A stretch of DNA of 64,000 bases from an uncultured beta proteobacterium (GCA_903905735.1 CAIVHU010000121.1:1-64000), one strand, 5' to 3'. Positions 1 through 9,215 are shown, numbered from the stretch's first letter. The notes: generated from the sequence alone by a model not told the origin. Numbers and translations are program-made.

Positions 1-737
1 CCCAGACTCTGCGCCGTGGCGTCGCCCAAGCTCAGGCCATCCAGCACACGCCCCAACAAGGCCGCAGCCACCACGCAGCCGCCCCACACGCCGGCCATCA
101 ACAGACACGCCGTCCAACCGACAAACGCGGTCGAACCCAGCATGAACGCCTGCATGGCCTGCATCGAGTCGGGCGACAGCAGCAACACCATTTGCGTGGC
201 CGCGCCCAGCACCACACCCACCACCACACCTGCCAGCAGCAGCCGCAGCGTGTGTTGCACGCCTTTGGAGAGCGCCAGCGTCAGCAGCACCGCCAGCACC
301 GCGCCAACAAACGCCGCGCCGGTCAGCCCCAGACGCACCAGCACGCTGCCGGAAAACACGCTCACCGCCACACCGCCGTTCATCATGCTGCCGCCCAACA
401 TGCCCGCGCTGCCACCCAGCGCGGCCAGTGTCAGCGCCACCGCCAGCGACGCGCCTGAGGCGCTGCCCAACAGGTAGGGGTCGGCCAGCGGGTTGCGAAA
501 CAAGCCCTGCGCCACCGCCCCGGCCAGCCCCAGCAAGGCACCTGCGGCCCACGCGCCCAGGGTGCGCGGCAGGCGGATCTCGCCCACAATTTGCTGCGCC
601 AAGGCGGTGGTCGCCGGGTCAACGTCAGGGTGCAGCAGCGCGCCGATCAGGTTCTCAAAACCGGCGCTGCCCACACACACGCCCAGCACGGTGAGCGCCA
701 GACTCAACAGAATCAGCGACCACACCAGAAACGGCAT
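1..737 (-). CDS. btuC: Cobalamin/iron-siderophore ABC transporter permease (FecCD/BtuC family), C-terminus beyond window edge
   Basis: Reverse-strand reading gives MPFLVWSLILLSLALTVLGVCVGSAGFENLIGALLHPDVDPATTALAQQIVGEIRLPRTLGAWAAGALLGLAGAVAQGLFRNPLADPYLLGSASGASLAVALTL..., the typical FecCD signature (R-LPR---A---GA-L---G---Q---RNPLA-P--LG---GA). It is not in the ORF track because it runs off the edge. Confidence 0.85.
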   Translation of the reverse strand, partial: MPFLVWSLILLSLALTVLGVCVGSAGFENLIGALLHPDVDPATTALAQQIVGEIRLPRTLGAWAAGALLGLAGAVAQGLFRNPLADPYLLGSASGASLAVALTLAALGGSAGMLGGSMMNGGVAVSVFSGSVLVRLGLTGAAFVGAVLAVLLTLALSKGVQHTLRLLLAGVVVGVVLGAATQMVLLLSPDSMQAMQAFMLGSTAFVGWTACLLMAGVWGGCVVAAALLGRVLDGLSLGDATAQSL

Positions 738-748
738 GCTGCGTAGCG

Positions 749-1741
749 TCAAGGCTTGACCCCCGTCGCCGCGCTTTTGGGAGCCTTGTCAGTCAGGCAT
801 TGCGCCATCAGCCGCGCGCCCTCTGCAATGCGCGGGCCCGGGCGCACCAGCGCATCCGCCTGCGTCGGACTGAAGACGCAGACGCGGTTTTCACGCACGG
901 CGCGGATGCTTTGCCAGCCCGGGCGCTGCAGCATGCCCGTTGCGTTGCGTTGACCCACCATGATCAGGTCGGGGTTGGCACGCACGATGAATTCTGGGTT
1001 GAGTTTGGGAAACGGCCCGAGCTTGGCGGGCACGATATTTTTCACGCCCAGGCGGGTCAGGGTCTCGCCAATGAACGATGACTCGCCCGCTGCGTAGGGG
1101 CCCTGATTCACTTCGAAGTACACCCGCGTGGCTTTGATGTTCGGCGGGATGGACTGTGCCGCTGCCGACACGCCGGCATCGATGGCGCGCCAGATTTTGG
1201 CGGCATCGGGCACGCCCAGCACCTCGCCAATTTTCAGCATCACGCGCTGCACATCGGCATGGGTCTTGGGCTCCAGCGAGACCACCTTCAGGCCCAGCGA
1301 ACGCAGCCGGTCACCGGCGCGCGACGAGGTCGCCATCAGCACCACGTCCGGGCGCAGCGCCACGATGGCCTCGATATTCGGGTCCAGCCCGCCACCCACT
1401 TGGGGCAGGGTTTTCAGGCTGGCCGGATAGTCCGAATAGCCGTCCACCCCCACCAACCGCGCGCATTGACCGAGCTCACACACGGTTTCTGCCAGCGACG
1501 GCAGCAGGCTCACCACGCGCTGCGGCGGCTGGGCGAAACGCACCGTCACACCCCGGTCGTCAGTGACCTCATAGGCGTGGGCAGCGCTAAGGCCACACAA
1601 GACCAAGGTGATCAGGCCCACCAACTGGCGCGAGCGGCCCATGGACTGCGCGATCACAGCGGCCTTGACGGCTGCGCCCTGACTGAGGCTGGCGCGGCGA
1701 TTTTGGCCTGTCATCCAGTCATTCCAACGCTTGAACATCAT
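749..1741 (-). CDS. btuF: Periplasmic cobalamin-binding protein, BtuF-like (helical backbone metal receptor)
   Basis: ORF with N-terminal hydrophobic segment and PQRVVSLLPSLAETVCELG...LVGVDGYSDYP...PQVGGGLDPNIEAIVALRPDVVL; start ATGATG overlaps the cobU stop. Confidence 0.85.
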   Translation of the reverse strand: MMFKRWNDWMTGQNRRASLSQGAAVKAAVIAQSMGRSRQLVGLITLVLCGLSAAHAYEVTDDRGVTVRFAQPPQRVVSLLPSLAETVCELGQCARLVGVDGYSDYPASLKTLPQVGGGLDPNIEAIVALRPDVVLMATSSRAGDRLRSLGLKVVSLEPKTHADVQRVMLKIGEVLGVPDAAKIWRAIDAGVSAAAQSIPPNIKATRVYFEVNQGPYAAGESSFIGETLTRLGVKNIVPAKLGPFPKLNPEFIVRANPDLIMVGQRNATGMLQRPGWQSIRAVRENRVCVFSPTQADALVRPGPRIAEGARLMAQCLTDKAPKSAATGVKP

Positions 1742-2382
1742 GCACTTTCCTTCAAAGTCAGCGGCAACCCAGCGGCCATCAGCGTGACGCGCTGGCAAGC
1801 ACCGGCCACACTTTGGTTCAGCAGGCCCAGCGCATCCACAAAGGCGCGCACCTCGCGGCCCAGTGGAATCACCCCCAGACCGATCTCGTTGCCCACCAGC
1901 ACCAGCGGCCCGGGGGCTTGCTTAATTGCTTCTAAAAGCAGAGCTACTTGCGCTTTTTGCATAAGGGCTAGAGGCTGATTTGTTATAAATGTCTGTGCCT
2001 CATCCGGCAAAGCCTCATCTGCCGCAGAAGTGTCACGAGGCAGCTCTGATTCGGCGGGCATCAGGCAGTTGGTCAGCCACAAAGTCAGACAATCCACCAC
2101 GATCAGCGCGTCGGCGTGGCTGTGCGTTTGAATGGCCTCGGCCAGCTTCAGCGGTTCTTCCACCGTGACCATGCCTGGCACCCGCTCGGCGCGGTCGGCT
2201 TGGTGACGGGTGATGCGCTGGCACATCTCGGCGTCCCACGGCTGCGCGGTGGCGATCATCACCGCGCGGTGGCTGGTTGACTGCACCAGCCAGTCGCGCG
2301 CCAGCAACTCGGCACGGCGGCTTTTGCCGCTTTTCTGGCCACCCAGAATCAGTTCGCTGCGGGCGATGGACAGATCGGTCAT
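1738..2382 (-). CDS. cobU: Bifunctional adenosylcobinamide kinase / adenosylcobinamide-phosphate guanylyltransferase
   Basis: Translation MTDLSIARSELILGGQKSGKSRRAELL...VDCLTLWLTN...LVLVGNEIGLGVIPLGREVRAFVDALGLLNQ; P-loop GGQKSGKS. The annotated ORF start lies upstream; the start at 2382 overlaps the upstream gene's stop by 4 nt. Confidence 0.9.
   Translation of the reverse strand: MTDLSIARSELILGGQKSGKSRRAELLARDWLVQSTSHRAVMIATAQPWDAEMCQRITRHQADRAERVPGMVTVEEPLKLAEAIQTHSHADALIVVDCLTLWLTNCLMPAESELPRDTSAADEALPDEAQTFITNQPLALMQKAQVALLLEAIKQAPGPLVLVGNEIGLGVIPLGREVRAFVDALGLLNQSVAGACQRVTLMAAGLPLTLKESA
1923..1990 (+). repeat. Dispersed ~60-bp hairpin repeat, copy 1 (in cobU)
   Basis: ...AGAGCTACTTGCGCTTTTTGCATAAGGGCTAGAGGCTGATTTGTTATAAAT. 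Confidence 0.85.
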
Positions 2383-3287
2383 GCCAAAGCTCCCACGCCG
2401 TGGGGCTGCGCAACACGTGATGCTGTCAACCTGGGGGCGACGTTGTGGCTCCAATCCGAAATGATGCGATGCAACTGCGCCAGACCGTCGGTCAGCGCAG
2501 CCGGGCCGGGTTGCAGGATGTCGCAGGACTTGATCTCGAACAACTGCTCGGTTTTGACCGCCGTCACCTCGCTCCAGCCCGCGCGTGCTGCCACGCTCTC
2601 CGGGCGGAACTTTTTGCCGCACCAGGAACCAATGATGATGTCCGGGTTGCGCCGCACGATCTCTGCGCCGTCGGAAATAATGCGGTGTTTGCCCAGCGAC
2701 TGGGTCGCCAGTTCCGGAAAAATGTCGTCACCCCCAGCGATACCGATCAGCTCTGACACCCACTGGATGGCGCTGATGTGCGGCGCGTCCCACTCTTCAA
2801 AGTAGATCTTCGGTCTATAAGCCAAATCGGCCACCAGCCCTTGTATCGCCTGCACTCCCTGCTGCATTTTTTGTATCAATACCAGGCCTTGCTCACCCTG
2901 CCCCACCATCACCGCCACCTGGAACAACATGTCGAAAATCTGCGCCACGCTGCGTTGGTTGAAGATGGTGACCTGCACGCCCGCGCGAATCAGGCTGCTG
3001 GCAATATCGGCCTGCATGTCGGAAAAACCCAGCACGCAGTCGGGTTGCAGGGCCAGAATTTTGTCCAGCTTGGCGCTGGTGAAAGCGCTGATGCGGGGCT
3101 TTTCGTGACGTGCACGTTTCGGTCGCACGGTGTAGCCCGAAATGCCCACAATGCGGTGCTCCTGGCCCAGCAGGTAAAGCCATTCAGTGGTTTCCTCGGT
3201 CAGGCAGACGATGCACTGCGGGCCCGTGGGTGGACCAAACCAGGCTGGAACGGCTGCCCGTGTGCTGGCCACGTCAAGGGTTGGCAT
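2379..3287 (-). CDS. BtuF-like cobalamin-binding domain protein without obvious signal peptide
   Basis: IVCLTEETTEWLYLLGQEHRIVGISGYTVRPKRARHEKPRISAFTSAKLDKILALQPDCVLGFSDMQ..., COG0614-like; starts MPTLDVAST with no hydrophobic leader. Start codon choice uncertain. Confidence 0.75.
   Translation of the reverse strand: MPTLDVASTRAAVPAWFGPPTGPQCIVCLTEETTEWLYLLGQEHRIVGISGYTVRPKRARHEKPRISAFTSAKLDKILALQPDCVLGFSDMQADIASSLIRAGVQVTIFNQRSVAQIFDMLFQVAVMVGQGEQGLVLIQKMQQGVQAIQGLVADLAYRPKIYFEEWDAPHISAIQWVSELIGIAGGDDIFPELATQSLGKHRIISDGAEIVRRNPDIIIGSWCGKKFRPESVAARAGWSEVTAVKTEQLFEIKSCDILQPGPAALTDGLAQLHRIISDWSHNVAPRLTASRVAQPHGVGALA
2812..2880 (-). repeat. Dispersed repeat, degenerate copy 2 (in BtuF-like gene)
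   Basis: Reverse: ...GTGCAGGCGATACAAGGGCTGGTGGCCGATTTGGCTTATAGA. Confidence 0.5.
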
Positions 3288-3340
3288 GATCCCGGCCTCG
3301 GCTATTACAGTGCCACTCGCAGCAGGCGCGGTGCCCTGGG

Positions 3341-4780
3341 TCACAGGCGCTCTCCAGAAGCCACAACCATGGCAGGCGGCGAAAACAGTTCGACAACCGC
3401 TGCCGGGCACGAGGCAAACCACGCGTGGAAATAACTGGCGCGCACGCTGCCGTGCTGCCACAGTGCCTCACCGGCATCGGGCAGCGGGTCGGTGTTGGGC
3501 CGCGCGGTGCGGGCTACCGGCTGCAGCAATGTCTCGGTGGTGGAGTAATGAAAAGTGTGGCCGCGCAGCGTGCCACTGGCCAACGACAACTGCTGCGGCC
3601 CCAGCGCCGCCAGCCGTTTGTGCATGGTGACCGTGCCGGGCAGCAGGCCCCACTGGGAAAAACGTTCACCGTCAGAGGTGATCAGTGTGTCAAACAGCGC
3701 CATCATGCCGCCACACTCCGCCCAGACCGGTTTGCCTGCGGCAATGTGCGCGGCCTGGCTGTCACGCAGCGCAGTATTAGCAGCAATCTTGGTTGCGTGT
3801 AATTCCGGGTAACCACCGGGAAGCCACAACGCATCGCATTTGGGCAGCGCCGCGTCCGCCAGCGGCGAGAAAAACACCAGTTCCGCGCCCAGGTCACGCA
3901 AGCAATCCAGATTGGCCGCATAAATGAAGCAAAAAGACGCGTCGCAGGCAATAGCAATTCGCTTGCCGCACAGTCCTGGACGGCTGGGTGGCTGAGTCTG
4001 CTGCGAAGGTAAAGGAGGAGCCCGCAACGCGGGCGGGGGACACGCAGCAGAAGACTCAGCCACCCAGCCGTCCGACCCCATCGAGGGCGCCGCAAAGTCC
4101 ACCGCCCACCGCTGCAAATCCAGTAGCGTCATCTGCCCCAATGGCGTGGCCTCCAGCGCATCTGCAGCTGCATCCAGCCGCGCCAGCGCGTCACCCACCT
4201 CACTGGCCACGGTCAGGCCCAGATGCCGCTCGGGCAGCGACAAGGCCGCGTTGCGCATCACCGCGCCCAGCCATTGTTCGGGATCGCGCACACTGCTTTG
4301 CAGCATCAGCGCATGCCGCTCGCTGGCCACGCGGTTGGCCAGCACACCCGCCCACGTCAGGCCTGGGCGGTAGTGCTGCAGGCCAAACGCCAGCGCGCCA
4401 AAGGTGCCCGCCATGGCACCCGCATCAATCACCGCCATCACCGGCAGGCCAAAACGCTGTGCCAGATCCGCCGCGCTGGGGTCGCCGTCATACAGGCCCA
4501 TCACCCCTTCGACGATGATCAGGTCAGCCTCAGCCGCCGCAGCGGCCAGCCGCGCGCGGCAGTCGGCCTCGCCGTTGATCCACAAGTCCAGTTGGTACAC
4601 CGGCGCACCACTGGCCAGCGCGTGCCAGTACGGGTCCAGAAAGTCCGGCCCGCACTTGAACACCCGCACTTTGCGGCCCTGACGGGTGTGCAGCCGCGCC
4701 AAGGCAGAAACAACCGTCGTCTTGCCCTGGCCGGAGGCGGGGGCGGCGACGAGGATGGCGGGGCAGGTGGTCATGAACAA
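3341..4780 (-). CDS. cobB: Cobyrinate a,c-diamide synthase (CobB/CbiA)
   Basis: MFMTTCPAILVAAPASGQGKTTVVSALARLHTRQGRKVRVFKCGPDFLDPYWHALASG...; C-terminal GATase motif LWLPGGYPELHA and WAECGGMMALFD. Confidence 0.92.
   Translation of the reverse strand: MFMTTCPAILVAAPASGQGKTTVVSALARLHTRQGRKVRVFKCGPDFLDPYWHALASGAPVYQLDLWINGEADCRARLAAAAAEADLIIVEGVMGLYDGDPSAADLAQRFGLPVMAVIDAGAMAGTFGALAFGLQHYRPGLTWAGVLANRVASERHALMLQSSVRDPEQWLGAVMRNAALSLPERHLGLTVASEVGDALARLDAAADALEATPLGQMTLLDLQRWAVDFAAPSMGSDGWVAESSAACPPPALRAPPLPSQQTQPPSRPGLCGKRIAIACDASFCFIYAANLDCLRDLGAELVFFSPLADAALPKCDALWLPGGYPELHATKIAANTALRDSQAAHIAAGKPVWAECGGMMALFDTLITSDGERFSQWGLLPGTVTMHKRLAALGPQQLSLASGTLRGHTFHYSTTETLLQPVARTARPNTDPLPDAGEALWQHGSVRASYFHAWFASCPAAVVELFSPPAMVVASGERL
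3978..4073. repeat. Long inverted repeat (28-bp arms, 3-nt bulge) inside cobB, with nested CCCGC-AAC-GCGGG hairpin
   Basis: ggacggctgggtggctgagtctgctgcg (3978-4005) vs cgcagcag-aag-actcagccacccagccgtcc (4043-4073); loop contains cccgcaacgcggg. Confidence 0.9.
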
Positions 4781-4792
4781 AGACCGCTGCTA

Positions 4793-6757
4793 TCAGAACT
4801 TGACGCGTAGCGCGGCCGTCATTGCACGGCCAGCTTCCGGGTAAATGCCATTGGTTACCCCAGCCACACATTTAAATGCCTGTGTGTAGTATTTGGCATC
4901 CAGCAGGTTGCTGACCCCCAACGACAACTCGATATCGCGCATCTTGTAAGCATAGCGGGCGTCGGTAGTGGCGTAACCTGGCACCTTGCACACATTGTTG
5001 AAGTCAACATATTGTGAAGACACAAACGCCACGCCCGCATCCAGTGACTGACTTGGGGCGAACTGCCAATCAGCACGCAGCGCAAATGTCGAGTGCGCCA
5101 CGAGCGGCACTGTATTGCCGTTGTAAGCACCAGCGCTGAAGGTGGCCTGGCGAATGCCCAAATTGGCCTTGAGCGAAAGAGATTTGTTCACCACTTGTTG
5201 CGCTTCGAGTTCTACACCCTGGCGACGGGTTGGATCAAAGTTGACATTGGCTCCGTTTGAGTAGGGGCTGTAGGGACCAACCGCGTTGGGGTCATAGCCA
5301 ATTTCATTCGTTAAGCTGTTGCGATAGAAGCGCAGTTCCGCACGACCACCGTCGTAGTTCCAGCGGCTGCCGAGTTCAGCGTCGCGTGAGGTCTGTGGCT
5401 GCAACACAGTGCCTGGCGTGGTGAAGCCCATTTCATCGACATTCGCCAGACGGTAACTGGTGCCCAGGCGGCCAAAAATTGACCATGTTTTTGACAGCGG
5501 CTGCGTCAGACCCATCTCCCAGGCAGTTTGCAACTTGTTCGTGTTGCTCGCCGCTGCGCTATCGGACAGTTCAATTTTCTCTTCCCGATAGCCCAACGAA
5601 ATACGGGTGCCTGTGGCCAAGGTAAGCTCATCCTGCACATAGTTAGCACCAGCGTTTTGGGTCGACACCGTATCGGGCGTTCCTGGTGTAGTGCGCTGCC
5701 AGTCGCTCTGATCATGACCCAGCGTCAGCACATTCTGAATTTGCCCCCAGCTTGTGTCATGGCGAGCTCGCAGTGCCAGTGTGTTGACATCCACAGCATA
5801 GACATAGGGATAGCCGCTGTACACGCTGTCGAGTGACTTGCTGCGCTCACCCACATCCATACCAAGCTGCCACGCGCCCAGTTCGGCCTGCAAAAACAAT
5901 GTCTTGAGCGTGTTATCGATCGCAGCCGTGTCATGGGGCGAGGTGGTTTGCGATGGATTGACCTGATTTTGGGCCGCTGACAGCGACCCCGGCAAACCTG
6001 TATCCAGTGTGTCATGCGCGTAGCTGCCACCCAGACGCAGCCAGTCATTGCTCCACTGCGCATGCAACGTACCACCATCCGCGCGCGACTTGAAGTTGTC
6101 GCGGTAGTTGTCTGCCTGGCGGTTGTTTCCCGACACATCCAATGAGAATCCACCAGAGGCCAAAGTGGCGTTGACACGCGCTTCCTGTAAACCGTAGCTT
6201 CCCACAGCGGTGTATACCTCCGCCTGGTTGCGGCGTACCGTGCCCCGCCCTGCCTGGGTGGTAATCACAATCACGCCGCCGGTCGCGCCTGCGCCATACA
6301 ACACTGATCCACTGCCACGAATGACTTCGATCTTCTCGACCGTATCAATGGCAATCGCGGAAAGCCTGGGAGCACTTAAATCCGCATCATTGAGTTTGAC
6401 GCCGTCGACAATCACCACCTGATTACTGGATGCGGTGGTGCCGAAGCCGCGCAAATCCAGACCGTAATCGCCAGCACCATAAAAATCCGGTCTGGCAGGA
6501 ACGCCTAGCAATTTGATTAATGCATCGCCGACCGATGTCACGCCCGCACGCTGAATATCCGTCTGGGTGATCACACTGACACCAAATGGCAAGCTTGCAG
6601 CGGGCTCGTTAAAGCCGGTCGCCGTCACCACCACCTCCCCCAAAGTTCCCGCAACCTGGCTTTGCGCCAGCATAGGGAACGCCGCCAAAACGGCCAAAGC
6701 AGACGCAGCAAGGCTCACGGGTGCGCCTTGGCGCTTGGAAAAAACAAAAGATTTCAT
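4793..6757 (-). CDS. btuB: TonB-dependent vitamin B12 receptor BtuB
   Basis: TonB-box/plug region GEVVVTATGFNEPAASLPFGVSVITQTDIQRAGVTSVGDALIKLLGVPARPDFYGAGDYGLDLRGFG..., C-terminal ALRVKF; downstream of a cobalamin riboswitch. Confidence 0.9.
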   Translation of the reverse strand: MKSFVFSKRQGAPVSLAASALAVLAAFPMLAQSQVAGTLGEVVVTATGFNEPAASLPFGVSVITQTDIQRAGVTSVGDALIKLLGVPARPDFYGAGDYGLDLRGFGTTASSNQVVIVDGVKLNDADLSAPRLSAIAIDTVEKIEVIRGSGSVLYGAGATGGVIVITTQAGRGTVRRNQAEVYTAVGSYGLQEARVNATLASGGFSLDVSGNNRQADNYRDNFKSRADGGTLHAQWSNDWLRLGGSYAHDTLDTGLPGSLSAAQNQVNPSQTTSPHDTAAIDNTLKTLFLQAELGAWQLGMDVGERSKSLDSVYSGYPYVYAVDVNTLALRARHDTSWGQIQNVLTLGHDQSDWQRTTPGTPDTVSTQNAGANYVQDELTLATGTRISLGYREEKIELSDSAAASNTNKLQTAWEMGLTQPLSKTWSIFGRLGTSYRLANVDEMGFTTPGTVLQPQTSRDAELGSRWNYDGGRAELRFYRNSLTNEIGYDPNAVGPYSPYSNGANVNFDPTRRQGVELEAQQVVNKSLSLKANLGIRQATFSAGAYNGNTVPLVAHSTFALRADWQFAPSQSLDAGVAFVSSQYVDFNNVCKVPGYATTDARYAYKMRDIELSLGVSNLLDAKYYTQAFKCVAGVTNGIYPEAGRAMTAALRVKF

Positions 6758-6837
6758 CGTTGAAAAGAACCATCAAAGTGCTCTCACCGTCGTCCCCGAC
6801 AGTGCATGAGCGTCACGGTTGCACGTTTTAAAGGCGT

Positions 6838-7032
6838 GCAGCCACCGTGTTGGCCGGTATCCGGGCTGGTGGAATCAACCGTCATCGCCTTCCCAGATGC
6901 TTGTCAACACATCCAGTGGCCTCAATGACAGCGGAACCAAAAAGGTTCGTCCACTTACCGTTGCGGGGGCAGCGCAGGTTAGGTTTGGCGTGAACGCTTG
7001 ACCCTCCTGCTTCCCGTTGAACTGCGGCGTGT
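6838..7032 (-). promoter_or_regulatory. Cobalamin (AdoCbl) riboswitch upstream of btuB
   Basis: Reverse strand contains ...GCTGCCCCCGCAACGGTAAGTGG...GCCACTGGATGTG...CTGGGAAGGCGATGACGGTTGATTCCACCAGCCCGGATACCGGCCAACACGG..., matching the B12-box (AGCCCGGATACCGGCC) and the conserved CCCCCGCAACGGTAA and GCCACTG-n-GGGAAGGC elements. Confidence 0.95.
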
Positions 7033-7104
7033 GAACCACACCGCGAGCACCAACGCAGACTATTCTAGTCGCGGCAACTTGCCAAAACCCTACAATGCGC
7101 GTCT

Positions 7105-7362
7105 ATGTCGGACCCATCACAAATCGACCAAATCACCGAGCGCGTTGAACGCCTGCTGGTGCGTTATGAAGAACTCATGCGTACCAACGCCCTGCTCAAC
7201 CAGCAAATTGACTCTCTCACGCAAGAGCGCGACTCGCTCAAATCGCGGTTGGGCGCAGCGCGGGCCAGGGTTGATGCCCTGCTGGAGCGCTTGCCAGCTG
7301 AGCCCGGCGGCAGCACCGTCAAGCCCGCGTTCAAGACAGCCGCATCGCGGGGTGACGCATGA
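7105..7362 (+). CDS. Coiled-coil cell-division protein, ZapB-like/TIGR02449 family
   Basis: MSDPSQIDQITERVERLLVRYEELMRTNALLNQQIDSLTQERDSLKSRLGAARARVDALLERLP; overlaps the zapA start. Confidence 0.75.
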   Translation: MSDPSQIDQITERVERLLVRYEELMRTNALLNQQIDSLTQERDSLKSRLGAARARVDALLERLPAEPGGSTVKPAFKTAASRGDA

Positions 7363-7682
7363 AACAGCTTGAAGTGCAGATCATGGGCCAGAGCTACCTG
7401 CTGGGTTGCCCGGACGGCGGCGATGCCCGCCTGCTGGACGCGGTGGAACGGGTGGATACCGCCATGTGCAAAATTCGTGATGGTGGCAAGGTACGCGCCC
7501 GAGATCGCATCGCGGTGCTGGCGGCGCTGAACCTCGCGTTTGATTTGACCGACCAACACGCGCATCAGGCCCTGACCGCCACAAGCGATGCGCCAGCCCA
7601 GCCAGGTCCGTCGTCTGAAAAGCTCGGTGCCTTGCTGGCCCGCCTGGACGAAGCCCTGAATCAGGACGACCGGCTGCTCTAG
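7359..7682 (+). CDS. zapA: Cell division protein ZapA
   Basis: MKQLEVQIMGQSYLLGCPDGGDARLLDAVERVDTAMCKIRDGGKVRARDRIAVLAALNLAFDL; classic ZapA pattern. Confidence 0.9.
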   Translation: MKQLEVQIMGQSYLLGCPDGGDARLLDAVERVDTAMCKIRDGGKVRARDRIAVLAALNLAFDLTDQHAHQALTATSDAPAQPGPSSEKLGALLARLDEALNQDDRLL

Positions 7683-7685
7683 CCT

Positions 7686-8672
7686 TTAGTGCACCGCCCC
7701 GGGAACTGGCGGTAACTGGTCTGGTTGGCGAAAAATCTGCGCAGCATCGACCGCGTCAAAACGGTACTGCTGGCCGCAAAAGTCGCAACCCACCTCGACA
7801 TCCGCTCGCTCCTGCAAGATGCTGTCCACCTCTTGCGCGCCCAGGCTCAGCAACATGCGGCTGACGCGCTCGCGGCTGCAGGTGCATGAAAAACGCGGGC
7901 CTGTGTCGCCCTTCAATGGGTCGAACCTCAGCACGTTTTCGTCCCAGAACAAGCGGTGCAGGATGCTGTCGGCATCGAGCGTCAGCAGTTCCTCGCGCTT
8001 GAGGGTCGATGCCAGCAGGGAAATACGCTTGTAGTCTTCGTTGCGGCCAATCTCGTCCTCATGCGCGTAGCTTGACCCGCCCGCCAGGTTGCCCGCACCC
8101 TGCATCGGTAGCCGCTGGATCAGCAGCCCAGCGGCTACCTGGTCGTTGGCGGCCAGCACCAGGGTGGTGTCGAGTTGCTCACTTTGCAACATGTAGTGCT
8201 GCAACACGTCGCTGAATTTTTCCAGCTTTTCGTGGTGGTCGCCAAACAGCGGCACCACGCCCTGATACGGCTGCTGGCCGGGCTGGCGGTTTTGCGGATC
8301 CAGGGTGATGGCGCAGCGGCCCTCGTTGCCCACGTTGACCATCTGGCTCAGGGTGGCGGCATCGTCCAGCGTGCCGTTCAGGGTGGCTGTGGCGCGCAGA
8401 CCAAAGTCTGGCTGCACCTCCACCACCGCCAGCTTGACCGGGCCGTCACCAAAAATCTGTAGCACCAAAGCCCCGTCGAACTTGATGTTGGATTGCATCA
8501 GCACGGCAGCCGCAGTCATTTCCCCGAGCAGGTTTTGCAGTGGCTTCGGGTAGGCCCCGTGGGTGGTGTTGGCTGCGCGACGGCTCAAAATTTCGCGCCA
8601 GGCATCGGTCAGGCGCACTAGCACACCGCGCACCGGCAGGCCTTCAAACAGGAATTTATGAATTTCAGACAA
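7686..8672 (-). CDS. hslO: Redox-regulated Hsp33 chaperone
   Basis: C-terminal zinc motif FSCTCSRERVSRMLLSLG...VEVGCDFCGQQYRFD (CxC...CxxC) and family-typical N-terminus. Confidence 0.93.
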   Translation of the reverse strand: MSEIHKFLFEGLPVRGVLVRLTDAWREILSRRAANTTHGAYPKPLQNLLGEMTAAAVLMQSNIKFDGALVLQIFGDGPVKLAVVEVQPDFGLRATATLNGTLDDAATLSQMVNVGNEGRCAITLDPQNRQPGQQPYQGVVPLFGDHHEKLEKFSDVLQHYMLQSEQLDTTLVLAANDQVAAGLLIQRLPMQGAGNLAGGSSYAHEDEIGRNEDYKRISLLASTLKREELLTLDADSILHRLFWDENVLRFDPLKGDTGPRFSCTCSRERVSRMLLSLGAQEVDSILQERADVEVGCDFCGQQYRFDAVDAAQIFRQPDQLPPVPGAVH

Positions 8673-8690
8673 GTGATGTTCCAGGTAGGT

Positions 8691-9215
8691 TCAGGCGAGT
8701 TTGTGCAGCGTGGCTTTGAAGCGCTGCGCATTGGCCACATAGTGATCAGCGCTTTGGCGCAGGCCCTGCAATTGCTCGGACGTGAGGCTGCGCACCACTT
8801 TGGCCGGGCTGCCGATGATCATCGAGCCGCCAGGAAACTCCTTGCCCTCGGTGACCAGCGCACCCGCGCCCACCAGACAGCCCTTGCCAATTTTTGCGCC
8901 GTTGAGCACCACGGCACCAATGCCGATCAGGCTGTCGTCGCCCACGGTGCAGCCGTGCAGCATGGCCTTGTGGCCGACCGTCACCCCCGCGCCAATGGTC
9001 AACGGCATGCCCACGTCAGCATGCAGCACCGTCAGGTCCTGAATATTGGTACGCGCCCCGATGCGGATGGCGGCTGTGTCGCCCCGGGCCACCACACCAA
9101 ACCAGAGGCTGACCTCATCGCCCAGCACCACATCGCCCATCACTTGGGCACTGTCGGCCACCCAAGCTGAGTCGGGCACCGTGGGGCAAACACCATCCAC
9201 TTCGTAAATAGCCAT
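8691..9215 (-). CDS. Gamma carbonic anhydrase family / hexapeptide-repeat protein
   Basis: [89 protein letters not shown]. Confidence 0.9.
   Translation of the reverse strand: MAIYEVDGVCPTVPDSAWVADSAQVMGDVVLGDEVSLWFGVVARGDTAAIRIGARTNIQDLTVLHADVGMPLTIGAGVTVGHKAMLHGCTVGDDSLIGIGAVVLNGAKIGKGCLVGAGALVTEGKEFPGGSMIIGSPAKVVRSLTSEQLQGLRQSADHYVANAQRFKATLHKLA

Noticed and set aside
1259-1978. 239-aa plus-strand ORF opposite btuF/cobU
   Set aside because: Shadow ORF: low-complexity H/Q/R-rich composition typical of the antisense of GC-rich genes; the minus-strand products are clear.
7683-7690. 6S RNA (ssrS) expected after zapA
   Set aside because: The hslO stop lies 3 bp after the zapA stop; there is no room for an RNA gene.
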